Below, piece by piece: positions 43,188 to 55,892 of a DNA stretch of 64,000 nucleotides. Below the pieces are notes generated by a model that was not told where the DNA came from, did not search any database, and was given only the letters and a program-made list of their open reading frames with translations. The position numbers were made by a program, and so were the translations under genes. Each line of letters begins with the position of its first letter. The first letter of the stretch is position 1. Source of the DNA: Taxawa tesnikishii (nom. ined.) (taxonomy: Eukaryota; Ascomycota; Dothideomycetes; Dothideales); NCBI GenBank assembly GCA_030247885.1, contig JAPDRO010000020.1, forward strand, positions 558,001 to 622,000, given 5' to 3'.

Positions 43188-44087
43188 ATGATGTTCTCGC
43201 GAGCTATCATTCCTGTGGCCTTGGCTGCTTCAGTCGCAGCAGCTGCTGTTCTGCCCCGACAGGACTCTGGTGCCGTCGTTTCCCCATCCTCCGCCACACC
43301 CGTCGAGACCGGTACCTCCATCTACGTGTTCACCTTGGCCTCTACCTATGCGACCGCAGGGCCCTCCTCCTCTGCCGCCGCTGTTGAGACGGCCAGCCCC
43401 GCTACATCCACCGAGACTGACACATCAATCTACTCCTTGACCTTGGCTTCAACCTATTCCTTCACGACATCTATCGAGCCAAACTCTCCCGCAGTAACTT
43501 CAGTTGATACCCCGTCTACGAATTCTACCATCTCGATTGACCTGGCTTCCTACTCTACCGTTGACCTCACCCCCACCCCTTCGATAGTCTCTCCGGACGG
43601 GTCCTGTGGTGGCAATGCTGGCGGTGGACCAGGCGGCTGTAAGTCAATCTCTCTCTTGCTCTTCAATACTATCATGCTAATTATCGCGATAGATACCTGC
43701 CAAGGCTCAGTCTTCGGTGACTGCTGCAGCATCTACGGTTTCTGTGGCAGCACTTCCGATTACTGTGGTGCGAACTGTCTCTCTGGGTTTGGCTCTTGCG
43801 ATAAGTCCACCGACAACTCGACCACTGTAGCTCCAAGCAGCACGAGCACAGTACCAGCCTTCACTGGAGCTACCTACGGAGTCCTCACGGCGACAGTCGT
43901 GCCTGTGGCAACGTCAATTACCTCATCAAGTGTGGAAAGCTCCGTCGAGAATACAGCCTCCTCTCTCGCGGGCGACTCCGCTGCCACCGCGAGCTCCTCG
44001 GCTGCCACGACCTCCATACGTGAACATCACCACTTCCGGCCAAGACCCATCAGGCCGCTGCCTAGCGTCAGCGCTTACGGCGCGTGA
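43188..44087 (+). CDS. Secreted protein with chitin-binding (CBM18) module
   Basis: Signal peptide MMFSRAIIPVALAASVAAAA VLPRQ, probably with a Kex2-like site at the end (PRQ). A Ser/Thr/Pro-rich segment carries two copies of a TSIYxxTLASTY motif (residues ~42-55 and ~80-93). A 60-nt-class intron at about 43,641-43,692 is removed. The hevein-like module follows: TCQGSVFGDCCSIYGFCGST, SDYCGANCLSGFGSC, with the Cys spacing and aromatic positions of CBM18. A second Ser/Thr-rich region leads to a basic HHHFRPRPIRP end. It could bind chitin at the cell's own wall or act outside as a chitin-shielding protein; the sequence cannot decide. No GPI signal is evident in this reading. Confidence 0.82.
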   Translation: MMFSRAIIPVALAASVAAAAVLPRQDSGAVVSPSSATPVETGTSIYVFTLASTYATAGPSSSAAAVETASPATSTETDTSIYSLTLASTYSFTTSIEPNSPAVTSVDTPSTNSTISIDLASYSTVDLTPTPSIVSPDGSCGGNAGGGPGGCKSISLLLFNTIMLIIAIDTCQGSVFGDCCSIYGFCGSTSDYCGANCLSGFGSCDKSTDNSTTVAPSSTSTVPAFTGATYGVLTATVVPVATSITSSSVESSVENTASSLAGDSAATASSSAATTSIREHHHFRPRPIRPLPSVSAYGA

Positions 44088-45055
44088 GGAAGACCTGGGC
44101 GGGATTCTGAGGTAGCGCCCCGGTGATCAGTCCAAGGCGATGTATTGGCGAACCTACTCTGTAATGCATCAATGGGAGTTTATGGTTCCTATACACAGAT
44201 ACTGGATGTCGTTCTCATGTTGAGCTCGAGGTTCTACGGAAGATTTGGTGATGAATTGGTTTTGGAGAAAGCGACTTGCTGGCTAGGATTCTTGGACATA
44301 ACCACAGTCGATGGGTGCCTCGAGCCTGCTTTGGCTTCAAAACTATTTCTCCAAGTGCTCACAATCGCTCTCTGGGAGTTGTCAAGACCTGAGCTTCCAC
44401 ATCTGTTGTAGTTGAGCTGTATAGTTCAGCATCACAAGAGAAGACAAACAGTATAATATTCCTCACCGTCCTAGATAGTGCTTCTGGCTTGGGTATATCT
44501 ACCAGTGCCTTTCCCTCTTCTCATCAAACAACTGTCGCTTCTGCAGTGGAGGCGACCACGGATGGCGGAAGAACCACCACTCCCATCGAGTGTACCAGCA
44601 AGTGCTGGTCTTCAAAGGGTATAAACGTAAAAGCTATTAGTGCAGAACCAATTGCGATTCTGATAGTTCTCCTTTTAAACAGTATCTTAAGTAGATATTT
44701 TAACAATTGCTATTCTTGGCGTTTGGCGTTTGGCGTTTCGGGATCCGCACAACGATCCTCCCGACATCCGCTGGTTTTCTTGTTGCTGTGACTACCGGAA
44801 ACTAGCCAAGATTACCCACTTTGTTTGGGACATACGCAATGCTCACCCAATATCAAGTTGACTTATACACACAATTGCAGCGCCGCAAGCCATCCAATCG
44901 TTCCCGTTAAACTTGCTGCTTCGCTTTCGAATTCGCATCCCTACGAAACATCCTCAAAGGAATCACTGTGTAATATGCTTGTCGCATAGAAAATCCAAAG
45001 TCATTACAGCAAACCGCATTTCTCAATTCACACATTCCACTCGTTCCATTTGGCC
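44088..45055. other. Spacer between CBM18 and chitin synthase genes
   Basis: About 970 bp, rather AT-rich, with a small GGCGTTT x3 tandem at about 44,718-44,738. The 44489-44791 open frame has a hydrophobic segment but no start context or homology I recognise. It presumably includes the chitin synthase promoter. Confidence 0.45.
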
Positions 45056-48000
45056 ATGGACCGGCCGTCAACACCTTCGGGAGGTCTCCCAAGGTACTAC
45101 GCTCCTCCTGTCTACTCCAATCAGGAAGACGACGCATCTGCGAACCCAATTCACAATGGCGCAACCATGCGCCTGTTGACATCCGTAGAGGATAACTCAT
45201 ATAGACCGTCAGTATCTTCACAGTCTTCCACTCCAGCTAAGCCCGCGACGCATGCGTAATATTGCAGTTCTGGAGATTAGCTGTAGGAAGTAGAAGCTCA
45301 CGTATCATATGCAGACCGAGTCCTCTACAGCGATCCTACCAACCACTCCAAACATCCCGCCCTCCCTCTCGGGCGCAGTCAATCCTGGACAACGCGCCTG
45401 ATCTCCCTCCTCCAGCTACGGAGGTCCCACTCTATACCGCATACAGGCCGTCGTCTGGGGCTTCACAATCGCCCACGAGGTCATGGTCACCTACTCGCAC
45501 GTCCGCTGACTATGTTCGGCCGCCTTCAACAAACATCCCATACGAACCAGCGGACCTCAATGGCATTCCGAGGCCGGGGACTCCATCTTCTAGGTATGGC
45601 GGGAGTCCAAAGAGGCCGCTACCACCGGCGCCGCTGTTCGCAGGTGGCCGGCCCTTGTCTGCTGGCAAAGATAGTGTGGAAATGACAAGCATACCGATCG
45701 ATGAGGAGGAGGACGACGACGTGTTCGGACCCAGCTCAGAGGAGGGAAGACCACGGCTTCATCAAACCGATTCGTTCATGTCCGAATCGACATTCACGGA
45801 TGAATATGGAGAGAAAGACTATGGCCACTACGAACAAGTCCCAGATGGCAGGCAGGAGAGACGAGGAGCGAGAAAGGCCGAAGTGACAAGGAAAGAGGTG
45901 AAACTGATCAATGGAGAACTTATCTTGGAGTGCAAGATCCCTACCATCCTCTACTCTTTCCTGCCACGTCGCGATGACATCGAGTTCACCCATATGCGGT
46001 ATACAGCCGTGACTTGCGACCCGAACGACTTCGTGGACCGCGGATACAAGCTGCGCCAACAGATTGGGACGCCTCGAGAGACTGAGCTTCTGATCTGCAT
46101 TACCATGTACAACGAGAACGAGCTTGACTTCACCCGAACCATGCATGGTGTGATGCGCAACATCGCCCACTTCTGCAGCCGGACCAAGTCCCGTACGTGG
46201 GGCAAAGATGGGTGGCAGAAGATCGTTGTCTGTATCATCTCCGACGGACGTAAGAAAGTGCATCCTCGAACCCTGGATGCGTTGGCGGCGATGGGCTGCT
46301 ACCAGGACGGAATTGCGAAGAACCTTGTCAACCAGAAGGAAGTGACCGCGCACGTTTACGAATACACCACACAAGTTTCGCTGGATTCGGATCTCAAATT
46401 CAAAGGCGCCGAGAAAGGTATCGTGCCGTGCCAGATGATCTTCTGTCTGAAGGAGAAGAATGCGAAGAAGCTCAACAGTCACCGCTGGTTCTTCAACGCC
46501 TTCGGCAGAGCGCTCAACCCCAACATCTGTATCCTGCTGGATGTCGGCACGAAGCCAGGCAACACCTCTCTGTATCATCTGTGGAAGGCTTTCGACACGG
46601 ATTCAAATGTTGCTGGTGCTGCCGGTGAGATCAAGGCCGCCAAAGGCAAGGGATGGCTCGGTTTGCTGAATCCGCTGGTTGCGTCGCAAAACTTCGAGTA
46701 CAAAATGTCTAACATTCTGGACAAGCCGTTGGAATCTGTTTTCGGATACATCACGGTTCTTCCGGGAGCACTGAGTGCATACCGATACCATGCTCTGCAG
46801 AACGATCCGGTCACGGGCCATGGACCTCTGAGCCAGTACTTCAAGGGTGAGACGCTCCACGGACAAGACGCAGATGTGTTTACTGCGAATATGTACTTGG
46901 CCGAAGATCGCATCCTATGTTGGGAGCTGGTGGCTAAGCGGAATGAGCGATGGGTGTTAAAATATGTGAAGAGTGCGACGGGTGAGACGGATGTGCCAGG
47001 TAAGCTCAAATACTGCTTTCTTTGCTTGCCGTTCAACAACTGACATGGTGTTCGTAGATGCTGTTCCAGAGTTCGTCTCCCAGCGTCGACGATGGCTGAA
47101 CGGTGCTTTCTTCGCGGCCGTGTACTCGTTGCTGCACTTCAAGCAGATCTGGAAGACGGACCACACCGTTGCGCGGAAGATCCTCTTACACATCGAATTC
47201 GTGTACCAGTTCGTCTCGCTCCTCTTCACCTTCTTCTCCCTCGGCAACTTCTATCTCACCTTCTATTTCGTCGCCGGCTCCCTTGCCGATCCGACAATTG
47301 ATCCAACAGGGCCAAAAGTCAACCTCTGCAAATACATCTTCGGGCTGTTGCGATACACCTGCACGCTACTTATCGCCATGCAATTCATTCTGTCCATGGG
47401 AAATCGCCCTCAGGGTGCGAAGAAGATGTTCTTCAGCTCGATGGTCATCTACGGAATTATAATGGCGTATACGACGTTCGCATCCGTGTTTATTGTCGTC
47501 CGGCAGTTTCAAGGCTCAGACAACATCGCCCTGGGAAACAACGTCTTTACGAACATCATTGTCAGTACCTGCAGCACCATCGGCCTTTACTTCTTGATGT
47601 CGTTCCTGTACTTGGATCCCTGGCACATGTTCACCAGTTCGGCCCAGTACTTCGCCATGCTTCCTAGCTACATCTGTACGCTCCAGATTTACGCGTTCTG
47701 TAATGCGCACGATGTCAGCTGGGGAACCAAGGGTGACAATGTCGTCAGCACGGATCTGGGTGCAGCCAAGTCGTCGAAAAGCGGTCTTGTGGAGCTAGAC
47801 ATGCCTTCGGAGCAGCTGGATATCGATTCCGGGTACGATGAAGCACTGCGTAACCTCCGCGACAGGGTCGAGGTGCCGTCTCCTCCCGTAAGCGAAGCGC
47901 AGCAGCAAGAAGATTATTATCGCGCTGTTCGCACGTACATGGTGGTTGTCTGGATGGTTTCGAACGCGATTTTGGCCATGGCGGTCAGTGAAGCGTACGG

Positions 48001-48295
48001 AAATACGCACGTGGCGAACAACTTCTACCTCACGTTCATTCTGTGGAGCGTTGCGGCGCTCGCGCTATTCAGGGCTGTTGGCTCCAGCGCCTTCGGTGTC
48101 ATTAACATCATTCACTCCATCATGGAGGGAAAGATGAAATGGGGCAACCGGGAGAAGTCGACGGGTACAAAGTCGGTCATCAGCAGGAGAAGCGGTTGGA
48201 GTAGCAGGCTGAGTACGCCTAGCTGGGCGAGTGGCATCGGCAGCAAGTTGAGCAGTATGACGCCCAGCAGCATAGGCAGTGTGTTCGGGAAGTGA
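45056..48295 (+). CDS. chsB: Chitin synthase, class III type
   Basis: Plasma-membrane GT2 enzyme that polymerises UDP-GlcNAc into chitin; class III enzymes support hyphal tip growth. The start [20 protein letters not shown] is followed by an intron near 45,256-45,293 and a disordered Pro/Ser-rich N-region. Then come [56 protein letters not shown] and the catalytic [47 protein letters not shown] (EDR). After an intron at about 47,000-47,057 come [16 protein letters not shown] (QRRRW) and several TM segments ([36 protein letters not shown]). Stop at 48295. The N-terminal exon joint is uncertain: another frame near 45,305-45,345 ([16 protein letters not shown]) looks more protein-like and would need one extra A at 45,343-45,345. 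Symbol by resemblance to Aspergillus class III. Confidence 0.88.
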
Positions 48296-49050
48296 GACGT
48301 TTGCTTGATGATGATTAAGGCATTGTGACAACGGGGTGTCGGAAAAGGCGTACAAGGTTGTTGGCGTGGTCTGTTGGCTGGATCCATAGAGCACTGGGGA
48401 ACAATGTCTGCGCATGGCATAGGGAAGGGAGCACTCATGTATCATGTGATGATGATGATGATTCTCTCCTGTTGCGTCCATGCATCTCTGCATTGATGTC
48501 GTCGCTTGCTCGTTGTTTGACCGAAGGAATGAGGTCCTCTCCGGCCGGGGTGTTTCCCCAATCTCCAACAATCCCTCCATACTCCGTGTGACGATCCCCC
48601 GCCTTTCCTCTCTTCTTTTGCCGTCACTCCACCTCGTCTTCCCTCCCGTTTGTTGACCTGCCATAAACCGTCAAGTCGCAAACAGTGACTGGGATGTCGT
48701 TACTTCTGCAGCTTTGGCACCGCACTTCAGGCTCTATGTCCGAAGGCGCTCCATACGACGATTGGAGGAACTATTTCCCTCTTGCTCGTGTCATCATCCC
48801 CCGCATCGTGTATCCTGCAGCGATGGCCGATCCTGCGTCCGTCATGTCAGGAACAGGATAGACGACCTCACCGCTTCTCCACTGCCATGCCGAACTATCC
48901 CATTGCTTGTAAATCTATGGATAAAGTCGGTTGGAAAGACGCCGAGCGGTATTGCCAATGGCGACAGCTATATGGCCATAGACGCGCCGTTCTCGACGTC
49001 TCAAAAGTCATCTCTAGCGTCCCGGAGGTAGGCGGTAGGCAGTTCCCATC
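48296..49050. other. Spacer between chitin synthase and GH31 genes
   Basis: Chitin synthase 3' flank with a GATGATGATGATG patch near 48,446-48,460 and the GH31 promoter. No supported gene. Confidence 0.5.
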
Positions 49051-51383
49051 ATGTATTCTCCCTTGTGTTCGCTCCTCGCCTTGCTGGCGGCATCAGTTGC
49101 AGCTGCCCCAGGCTCCTCTCGTCATCAACCCTACGGTTTCTATCCCCACTATAGCGTTTCCGCTGCGGGCTCAAGCCCATACGCCCTGAATGTCTATTCT
49201 GGCCGTCAGGTAGTTGCTGCGAACACTGCCATCTTGACTGGAAACACCAACGTAGGGAACTATCATGTGGACTTGCTTTCTTCGACTGACTCTCGCAGAC
49301 CTCCACCTCCCCCATCGCCAATGGTAACGGAGTAACTGCCAGCCTCGTTCAACCAAACGTTGTCAAGGTTTCGGTAAACACCACGGATCAGTTTGTAGGA
49401 GCGCGATTCGGGGCTGCCACGAACGCGCAATTCTACGGAGTGTGGGAGTACCCATGGTTCGACAGTCTCACCAATGCAAACGTGTCTTTCGACCTCAAAG
49501 GTCTCGGCAACTCTGAAGGCGCCAACTGGCAGAATGCCAGAGCGCCATTCTTCTTCACGAGCGCCGGCTACGGAGTCTACGCGGACACACTGGATATGGG
49601 TTCTTTCGACTTCTCTACTGCAGGACAAGCACAGTTCATTTTCAACACTAGCAGCCTTGTGTACTACATCATCCTGCCAACAACGCCCGGCAACTTCAAA
49701 TCCATCATCGAGACTTACACTGGCCTGTCCTCTCGTATCGAGATGCCGCCAGACTCTGGCTTTGGCCCCACCTTCTGGTCAGACAACTTCGAGCAAGATT
49801 TCCACAACGGCGTCACCAATGCCGAAGAAAACTACTACGACGTGATTAACCACCTCTACTACAATCAGATTCATGCCTCTGCGATGTTCGCGGACAGGCC
49901 GTACGGCACAGGAAACATGTCTTTTGGCAACTTCGACTTTGACCCCGTATACTACCCCAACCCCGAGCAATTCATTGCCAACCTGTCCACCTGGGGTTTC
50001 GACTTCCAGGTCTGGGTCGCCAACAGAGCATTCTTGAATACTGAGCTGTACAACGTCTCTGCGGCCAATGGCTGGCTCTTCCCGGGTATCAATCCAGAGT
50101 ATTTCCTCGGACCAGCTCTTAACCTTTCTATACCAGCCGCCTATGATTACTTTAAGCAGCACCTGTCGTACTTCCCCTCTATTGGCGTCAAGGGTTACAA
50201 GATCGACCGTGGCGAGGAAGGTGAAATGCCTGGTATGTTAGACCCAGGATTGATCCAAGGTAACCCGAGCTAAATATGTGTAGTTTGGGAGCAGAACATC
50301 CAGATGACCCTTTTCGAGCAGCTGGTCTATGAGACCATGATTGAAAAATGGGGCTCTAGCGACAAGTTTTATAATTTTGCCAGAAGCGCAGTCGACCGCT
50401 CTCGCTCTCGCACGCACATCTGGAACGGAGACTCGCACTCCAACTTTACCGGCCTGCAATACTCGGTTGCAAGTGGCATCCGGGCAGGCCTGATAGGATT
50501 TGCGCAATGGGGTAGCGACACTGGTGGCTATATCCGAGTTAACCAGCCCATCGCCAATGGCCCTACCGAAGAGCTTTGGGCACGATGGAGTAAGCTCCAG
50601 TCCCGTCCACAATACGTGATATTGTGCTGACGTCCGAACTTAGTGCACTTCTCGACATTCAGTCCGATGTATGAGCTGATGCTGGGTACCAACCACACAC
50701 CCTACTACGCTCCTTACACATCCGATCTTGTGGCTGTGATGAAGGAAACGGCGAATCTGCACCACGATCTTCTTCCTTTTATCAAGTCCTACATCCACCA
50801 AGCGACAGCGAATGGCCTGCCTCTGATTCGTGCTCTGTTCCTTGAGGCGCCCAGCGACAGCAAGGTGTATGAATCAACAGACGAGTACTTCTTCGGCTCG
50901 GAGTTTCTGGTTGCCCCCATCGTGACTTCTGGTGGCTCGAGATCGGTCTATTTCCCGGAAGGTGCGTCGTATCTCGAGTACTTCAACAAGACTTCGGTGC
51001 ACCAGGGTGGAAGCACTGCAGATGTATCGCTCAGCGTGCACTATGTGCCAGTCTATGTCAAGGCCGGCTCGATCGTTCCGCGCGGCGACATCTACCAGGG
51101 CAACAACAAGTGGACGCCGAACTGGAAGCCGGAGCTCACCGTCGAAGTATACCCATCCTTTGACGTGCCGGTCTCGACATTCACGTACTACAACGGCGAT
51201 GCCAACAAGCAAGTCGAGATGGTGCTGCAGACGAGCAAGCGCGGTGACACGGTGACGCTCAGCTATGGGGACGTGGGTGTCGGTGGAACTGTAGTGTTTT
51301 ACACCAAGGCTGGACAGCGAAACGCTACGCTCGAGGCAGGTGGTGGAAGAGTGGTGCTGAGTGGAGTCGAGAGCCTGTTCTAG
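49051..51383 (+). CDS. Secreted glycoside hydrolase family 31
   Basis: Retaining alpha-glycosidase of GH31 (alpha-glucosidase, alpha-xylosidase and relatives); exact substrate not assignable. Signal peptide MYSPLCSLLALLAASVAAAP. An intron (about 49,249-49,300) joins LTGNTN to TSTSPIANGNGVTASLVQ. The N-terminal beta-sandwich includes NAQFYGVWEYPWFDS. The barrel includes FGPTFWSDNFEQDF and GFDFQVWVANRAFLNTELYN. The nucleophile region is GVKGYKIDRGEEGEMP (Asp of KxD), then a ~50-nt intron; the acid/base region is RTHIWNGDSHSNFTGL (GDS). A third intron sits at about 50,590-50,643. The C-terminal part is MHFSTFSPMYELMLGTNHTP, FFGSEFLVAPIV, ending SGVESLF at 51383. The residues after the nucleophile (RGEEGE) differ from the common KTDFGE or WxDMNE forms. 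Several NxS/T sites fit secretion. Confidence 0.88.
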
Positions 51384-53149
51384 ATAAGTTCGGCAGGGAG
51401 GGTCACACAGCGGTCCAAAAGAGAGCAGAGATGCGGAATGCAGGGAAGGATGGGAGACACGAGATGTGTAGTGGAACGATGCGACATCATGCCGGCAGCC
51501 TAAAAGGATCTGTGGCGGGCATCTTGGTAAGGGCGTGGTCAGGAAGAGTAATCACAAATCAGGTTCCCGGATACATATATATATATACATATGTGTGTAT
51601 GTAAAGCTGCGGGGTGCCGACTTCGTCTGACTTGAATTCTGCTGTCCTCTGTGAACGACCCGGTTGCTGGTTGCTGGTCTGCCTTGTGCCGAGCCTCGAT
51701 GCCACCTAGGAAATTCTTGAGACCGAACGCTCGGAATCTTGCAGCATCGACTCGAAGCGTTCAATCTCGTCGCTCTCTCGTCGTTGCTGAAAGTCCACGC
51801 TGCACGTCGCGATTCTCGTACGCTGCAGACCAAACGCCCCAAGTCCAAGTCGCGCACGCCAAACCCGGAGTCACGCCGGCGCCAACCGGGGACTATATAA
51901 GTGTCACAGCGCTAGCAGGGTGGCATGACATGACGCGCAACAGCGGCCAATCTTCATCCTCATCCTCATCCCCATGCCCAAGGCCTTAGCCTTGGCCAAT
52001 TGAACTCTGCTCTCGCAGCCTGCCGTTGGTCCGATCTTCTGTTTCAATTCATCGCTCACTGTCGCATGCACCCGCTGTGTGCTCCGGTCTATTTGGGTTC
52101 GTACCTCAGTTGCAGAAAGCTTGTCACGTCGTTATCTCCAGCCGGTGGGCAGAAGACGAGGGCCAGACCACGCCTCTGCGAGTTTTTACGCTTTCCTACG
52201 CGGCAGGTCATGCTGCTGCTGCTGCTGTAAGAACGAGCGTGACAAGCACGGGGAGAGGATCGCCGCGATGCCTGTCAACGCTCTTCCCTCCGCATCCGGG
52301 GCTCCGTCTTCAGTCTCCAGTCTCCAGTCTCCCGTCTCCCGCCTCCTCCCCAGAGCTTCCCCGCAATGTTCGTCCTGGCGATCGTCCGCCCATCGATTCA
52401 TGAACCATGACCCATGAACCGCGCTAGCGACCGTCCTGTCCTATCCGGTTCAGCCCTCATGCCGGTGGTCCGGCGACGACACGTCCTTGTCGTGACTGCA
52501 AGCTGGGATGGCACAGCGCTCAACGCTCTCCGCAATCTCGCCCAATACCGCGTCCGAAACGCTAGCCAATCTGCACCTTCAGCGCCGCCCAAGGCATGCA
52601 GGCTGCTGGGCCACCAAGGATTGCACTACCAAACGTCGCAAGCAAGAAGGGAAGCCAAACAGCTTCGGTCACCGACCCATCTGTCCGCAAACGGCGAGGG
52701 ACCTTCCCGTCGCCATTCGCGTCAACACAGCTTCCCTCGTTGCTGTGTCTAGCTGCCGTTCGCCCAACCGGTACCGCGGACGCGGAGGCACTCGACGCCT
52801 CTCTGGGGTAGCTTTGCGCTTGCGTGACTTTGGCTTAGGTAGTAGCCTCCTTCTCAGGAGTTCGTGTCTTGCCAGTCTTGGTCAGTTGGCAGCGCCAGAT
52901 CTTAACCCCTTCGTCCATCAGTCACGTTGATCCTGCGTTGCAGCTCGTCGAAACCTTGCGGACTCGTGCGGAGCCGTTGTTGTGGAGATGAATACATATA
53001 TCAATGCCCCCTGTGGGCTGCCCTTCGCTTCGCTTCTCGACTGCCCCTCGCCTCCACGTCCGTCAACAGTTAAAGCCGGTACTCTGCTCCGTACCATACT
53101 TTTCCACTCTTTGTTTCTCTTCTACATCTGGACCGTCAACACCGCAACC
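51384..53149. other. 1.77-kb spacer before the GPR1/FUN34 gene
   Basis: No supported gene. A short (TA)n microsatellite lies at about 51,572-51,600, a CATCCT-type tract at 51,954-51,975 and a CAGTCTCC tandem at about 52,310-52,340. Open frames are short and overlapping. It presumably includes the promoter of the transporter gene. Confidence 0.5.
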
Positions 53150-54462
53150 ATGGTCAACCAAACCGAAAGCAACTACAACGCTACCCAAAATAACCAGAAC
53201 CTGTCTCCTGGGGACCCTCCACTCGAAAAGGATTTCAGCAACAATGGTAAGCAGAGAGTAACCGAGCGGTCCAGTCGCACGACGAGAGTCCTGTTGACTG
53301 GGTCAGTATCATATCGATCTGACTGATCTGGTAAACCAGGCTACCATCTGGACGGCGCAATGGATTCTGAGCAGGCGCTGCACAGAATTCGGACTGCCGG
53401 ATCCATCTCCATCTCCCCAGAGCTGTTCGAGAAGATCTACCTTTCACCGCAGAACAACGTCAAGGGCGATCTCCGAAAGACACTCGGTAACCCTACACCG
53501 CTGTAAGAATCCATTGCCGTTCCTCGAAAGCACCACGCTGACATATCAAAGTGCTCTCGTTGGATTCCTGCTCAGTCTTACGCCCTTGAGCTGTGAGCTT
53601 ATGGGATGGAGGGGTGCTTCTGGCAATGGTGCTGCGGGCATTGCTTCCTATTTTTCTTCGGTGGTCTCCTTATGGTCCTCGGTAGTCTCGGCGAGGTATG
53701 TTGCTTTTCCCAGGCAGCACCCACTAGTACAGAGTCCGCTGACCCTGGACCAGTTCATCCTCGGCAACACCTTCCCATTCGTCGTCTTTGGTAGTTTCGG
53801 TAAGTCGAAGAGAGCGAACAGTGCATCCGCTTTTGTCTTCCCGATGCTGACGTGCATGAAGGCGCATTCTGGCTCACCTTCGCCGGTACACTGCAGCCCT
53901 TCTACAACGCTTACGGTGCCTACTCCACCGATGTCAATAATCCAGCTGAAGGACTCACAGCCGTTGGCTTCAATGCGAGCTTCGGTGCGTTCTCCCATTC
54001 CGTGTACCGCATGCAGGACGGACAACCGGATGCTGACACGTCGGTTCACAGCGTTCTTCCAGCTCTTCATGGGGCTCCTCTGCCTAGTCTATTTCATCTG
54101 CTCCCTGCGCACAAACATCACTTTCGCCATCATCTTCCTCACCCTCATACCCGCATTCGGCTGCTTCGCTGGTGCGTACTGGCAGTTGGCCAACGGCAAC
54201 GCAGCCCTGGCAGGGAAATTGATCGTAACTGCCGGTGCACTCACCTTCATTACCGATCTGGCGGGCTGGTGGATATTCTTCGCCATCATGCTTGCCGCGC
54301 TCGATTTCCCCATTCAACTTCCAGGTGAGCAGCATATCCCTCACGTCTGTTCGTTGGTGCAAGGCTAACACTATGTGTGCAGTTGGTGACCTCTCTGGCC
54401 TCATCAAGGGTGCGACGGAGAAGAAGAAGTTGCGCGATGAGGAGTACAATGCAGCACACTAG
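53150..54462 (+). CDS. GPR1/FUN34/YaaH family acetate-type transporter
   Basis: Six-TM plasma-membrane protein of the acetate uptake transporter family (Ato/Ady2/AcpA relatives). Hydrophilic N-terminus MVNQTESNYNATQNNQNLSP, intron, GYHLDGAMDSEQALHRIRTA, then the family motif region LGNPTPLALVGFLLSLTP (a variant of NPAPLGL, split by an intron). Membrane segments follow: SYF-FFGGLLMVLGSLGEFI, GNTFPFVVFGSFGAFWLTFA, AFFQLFMGLLCLVYFICSLR, NITFAIIFLTLIPAFGCFAG, LIVTAGALTFITDLAGWWIF. The tail is VGDLSGLIKGATEKKKLRDE, stop at 54460-54462. About six introns. At a T5 run (53651-53655) the frame changes without splice sites; one more T reads GIASYFFFGGLLMVLG. Confidence 0.88.
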
Positions 54463-55892
54463 ACCCCTCGCGGCCTTGGCTAAAAGAGATGTGCCTGTCA
54501 TTTGACGAAAAATTGGAAAGGTGTTCTGTTGGTTCTTGTTTGGAATATGAATGAGGGCAGGTTGTCCACACAGATACCAGGGGTTTGCAACGGGCGGCCC
54601 GTTATGCTAGGTTGGCATGCGGCATGAGATGTCGACATGTCGAAAGCATGTAATTGTTGATTGCTTCGCAAGAGACGCGAGAAATGACTCCTGTACTCAT
54701 TACTTACCGTGTGTTGTTCGAATTGAGTTGGGCTGTGACGATGCAGGGACATGCTCTCCTGATCCTGTATGCCAGCAACCCTGCAAAGCTTTTCTTTCAG
54801 GTTGGCGTGGGATGTTTCGGTCAGGCCATTGATCGATCCGTTTCAATGTCAGCTCACTCTGTGACCAAGCCCGTCAATTCAGGCGACCAGCGTCGGCGGG
54901 TTTGGCCTCATGCGACATGCCCAGCGAGACCGACGTCCAGACTCGACAAAGCGGCTGGCACCCTCGTTGGAGCCATGTCACACCTGACGGCTGAGGCAGC
55001 ACACGATGTGCCTCTCGCGGCGGCCTCTTACACGCGAGAGTGTAAAGGAGAAGCGGCATGATGTCGTTGTCGGCCAAAAACCTGGCGGGCAGCACAAAGC
55101 ACAGCAGATTGCGAGAGGGCGGTAGCGCCTTGGCTGCCGTATGCCAAGGGCAGGCTGAGATGGGAGAAGAGTCGGCTTGTTGGTGGTCAAGCAATGTCAA
55201 GCACTGTATACCCACTCTTTCAAGAACGGATCGACTCGGACGGGGACGCATGCTTCACATGCAAACATACAGCGTTGGGACAAGGCATGGCAGAGATGGA
55301 GATGGACAGGATGGATACAGTACATGGAATATGGCGTTGACCATGTAAACAAACAATGGCGGCGCCAAACATGTTAGCGCGCGCATCAGGGTCCAGATCT
55401 TCAGCTACAAATCATTACCATTATCACTACGGAAATGGCGCGTGCTTGGCAGTGACCAGTGACCTCCCCATGCAGCTGCCCTGCCCTGCCTCTGCACTGC
55501 CTCTGCCCTGCCCATGCAAAATGCCAGCTGCCAGCTGCCAGCCAAACAAGTTATGCCACACGGCCTGCCATCTGTACGCTTATGATGCCTTCGCACCTCG
55601 TACACACAAGACTAAGTCCACCTGTCCCTCTCCCTCTCCCTCTCCTTCTCCCTCTTCCTCTTCCCCTTCTTCCAAAACATCATCCATCCTTCCACCAAAC
55701 CCTTCGCCTAGTCCCTCCCTCATTGACCACTTCCTCGACCTTCACCTGCCAAGTCCCAGGGGATACAACCGCCGGCTCGAGCACCTACACCTACACTAAC
55801 TGATCGCCTGGACACGAACTCACCACAAGGGAGTCCAGGTCTCCTTTGCTTGGCCTGACTCAGCTTCATCTCTCCCATTACAACTGTTTCTC
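54463..55892. other. 1.43-kb spacer before the cation exchanger gene
   Basis: No supported gene. It contains a CTGCC-rich tandem patch at about 55,475-55,545 and a CCCTCT pyrimidine array (separate entry), consistent with a promoter and 5' leader for the gene at 55,893. Confidence 0.5.
55619..55675. repeat. CCCTCT pyrimidine array
   Basis: Tandem TCCCTC/TTCCTC hexamers. Lies 220-270 bp upstream of the exchanger start codon, probably promoter or 5' UTR. Confidence 0.9.
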
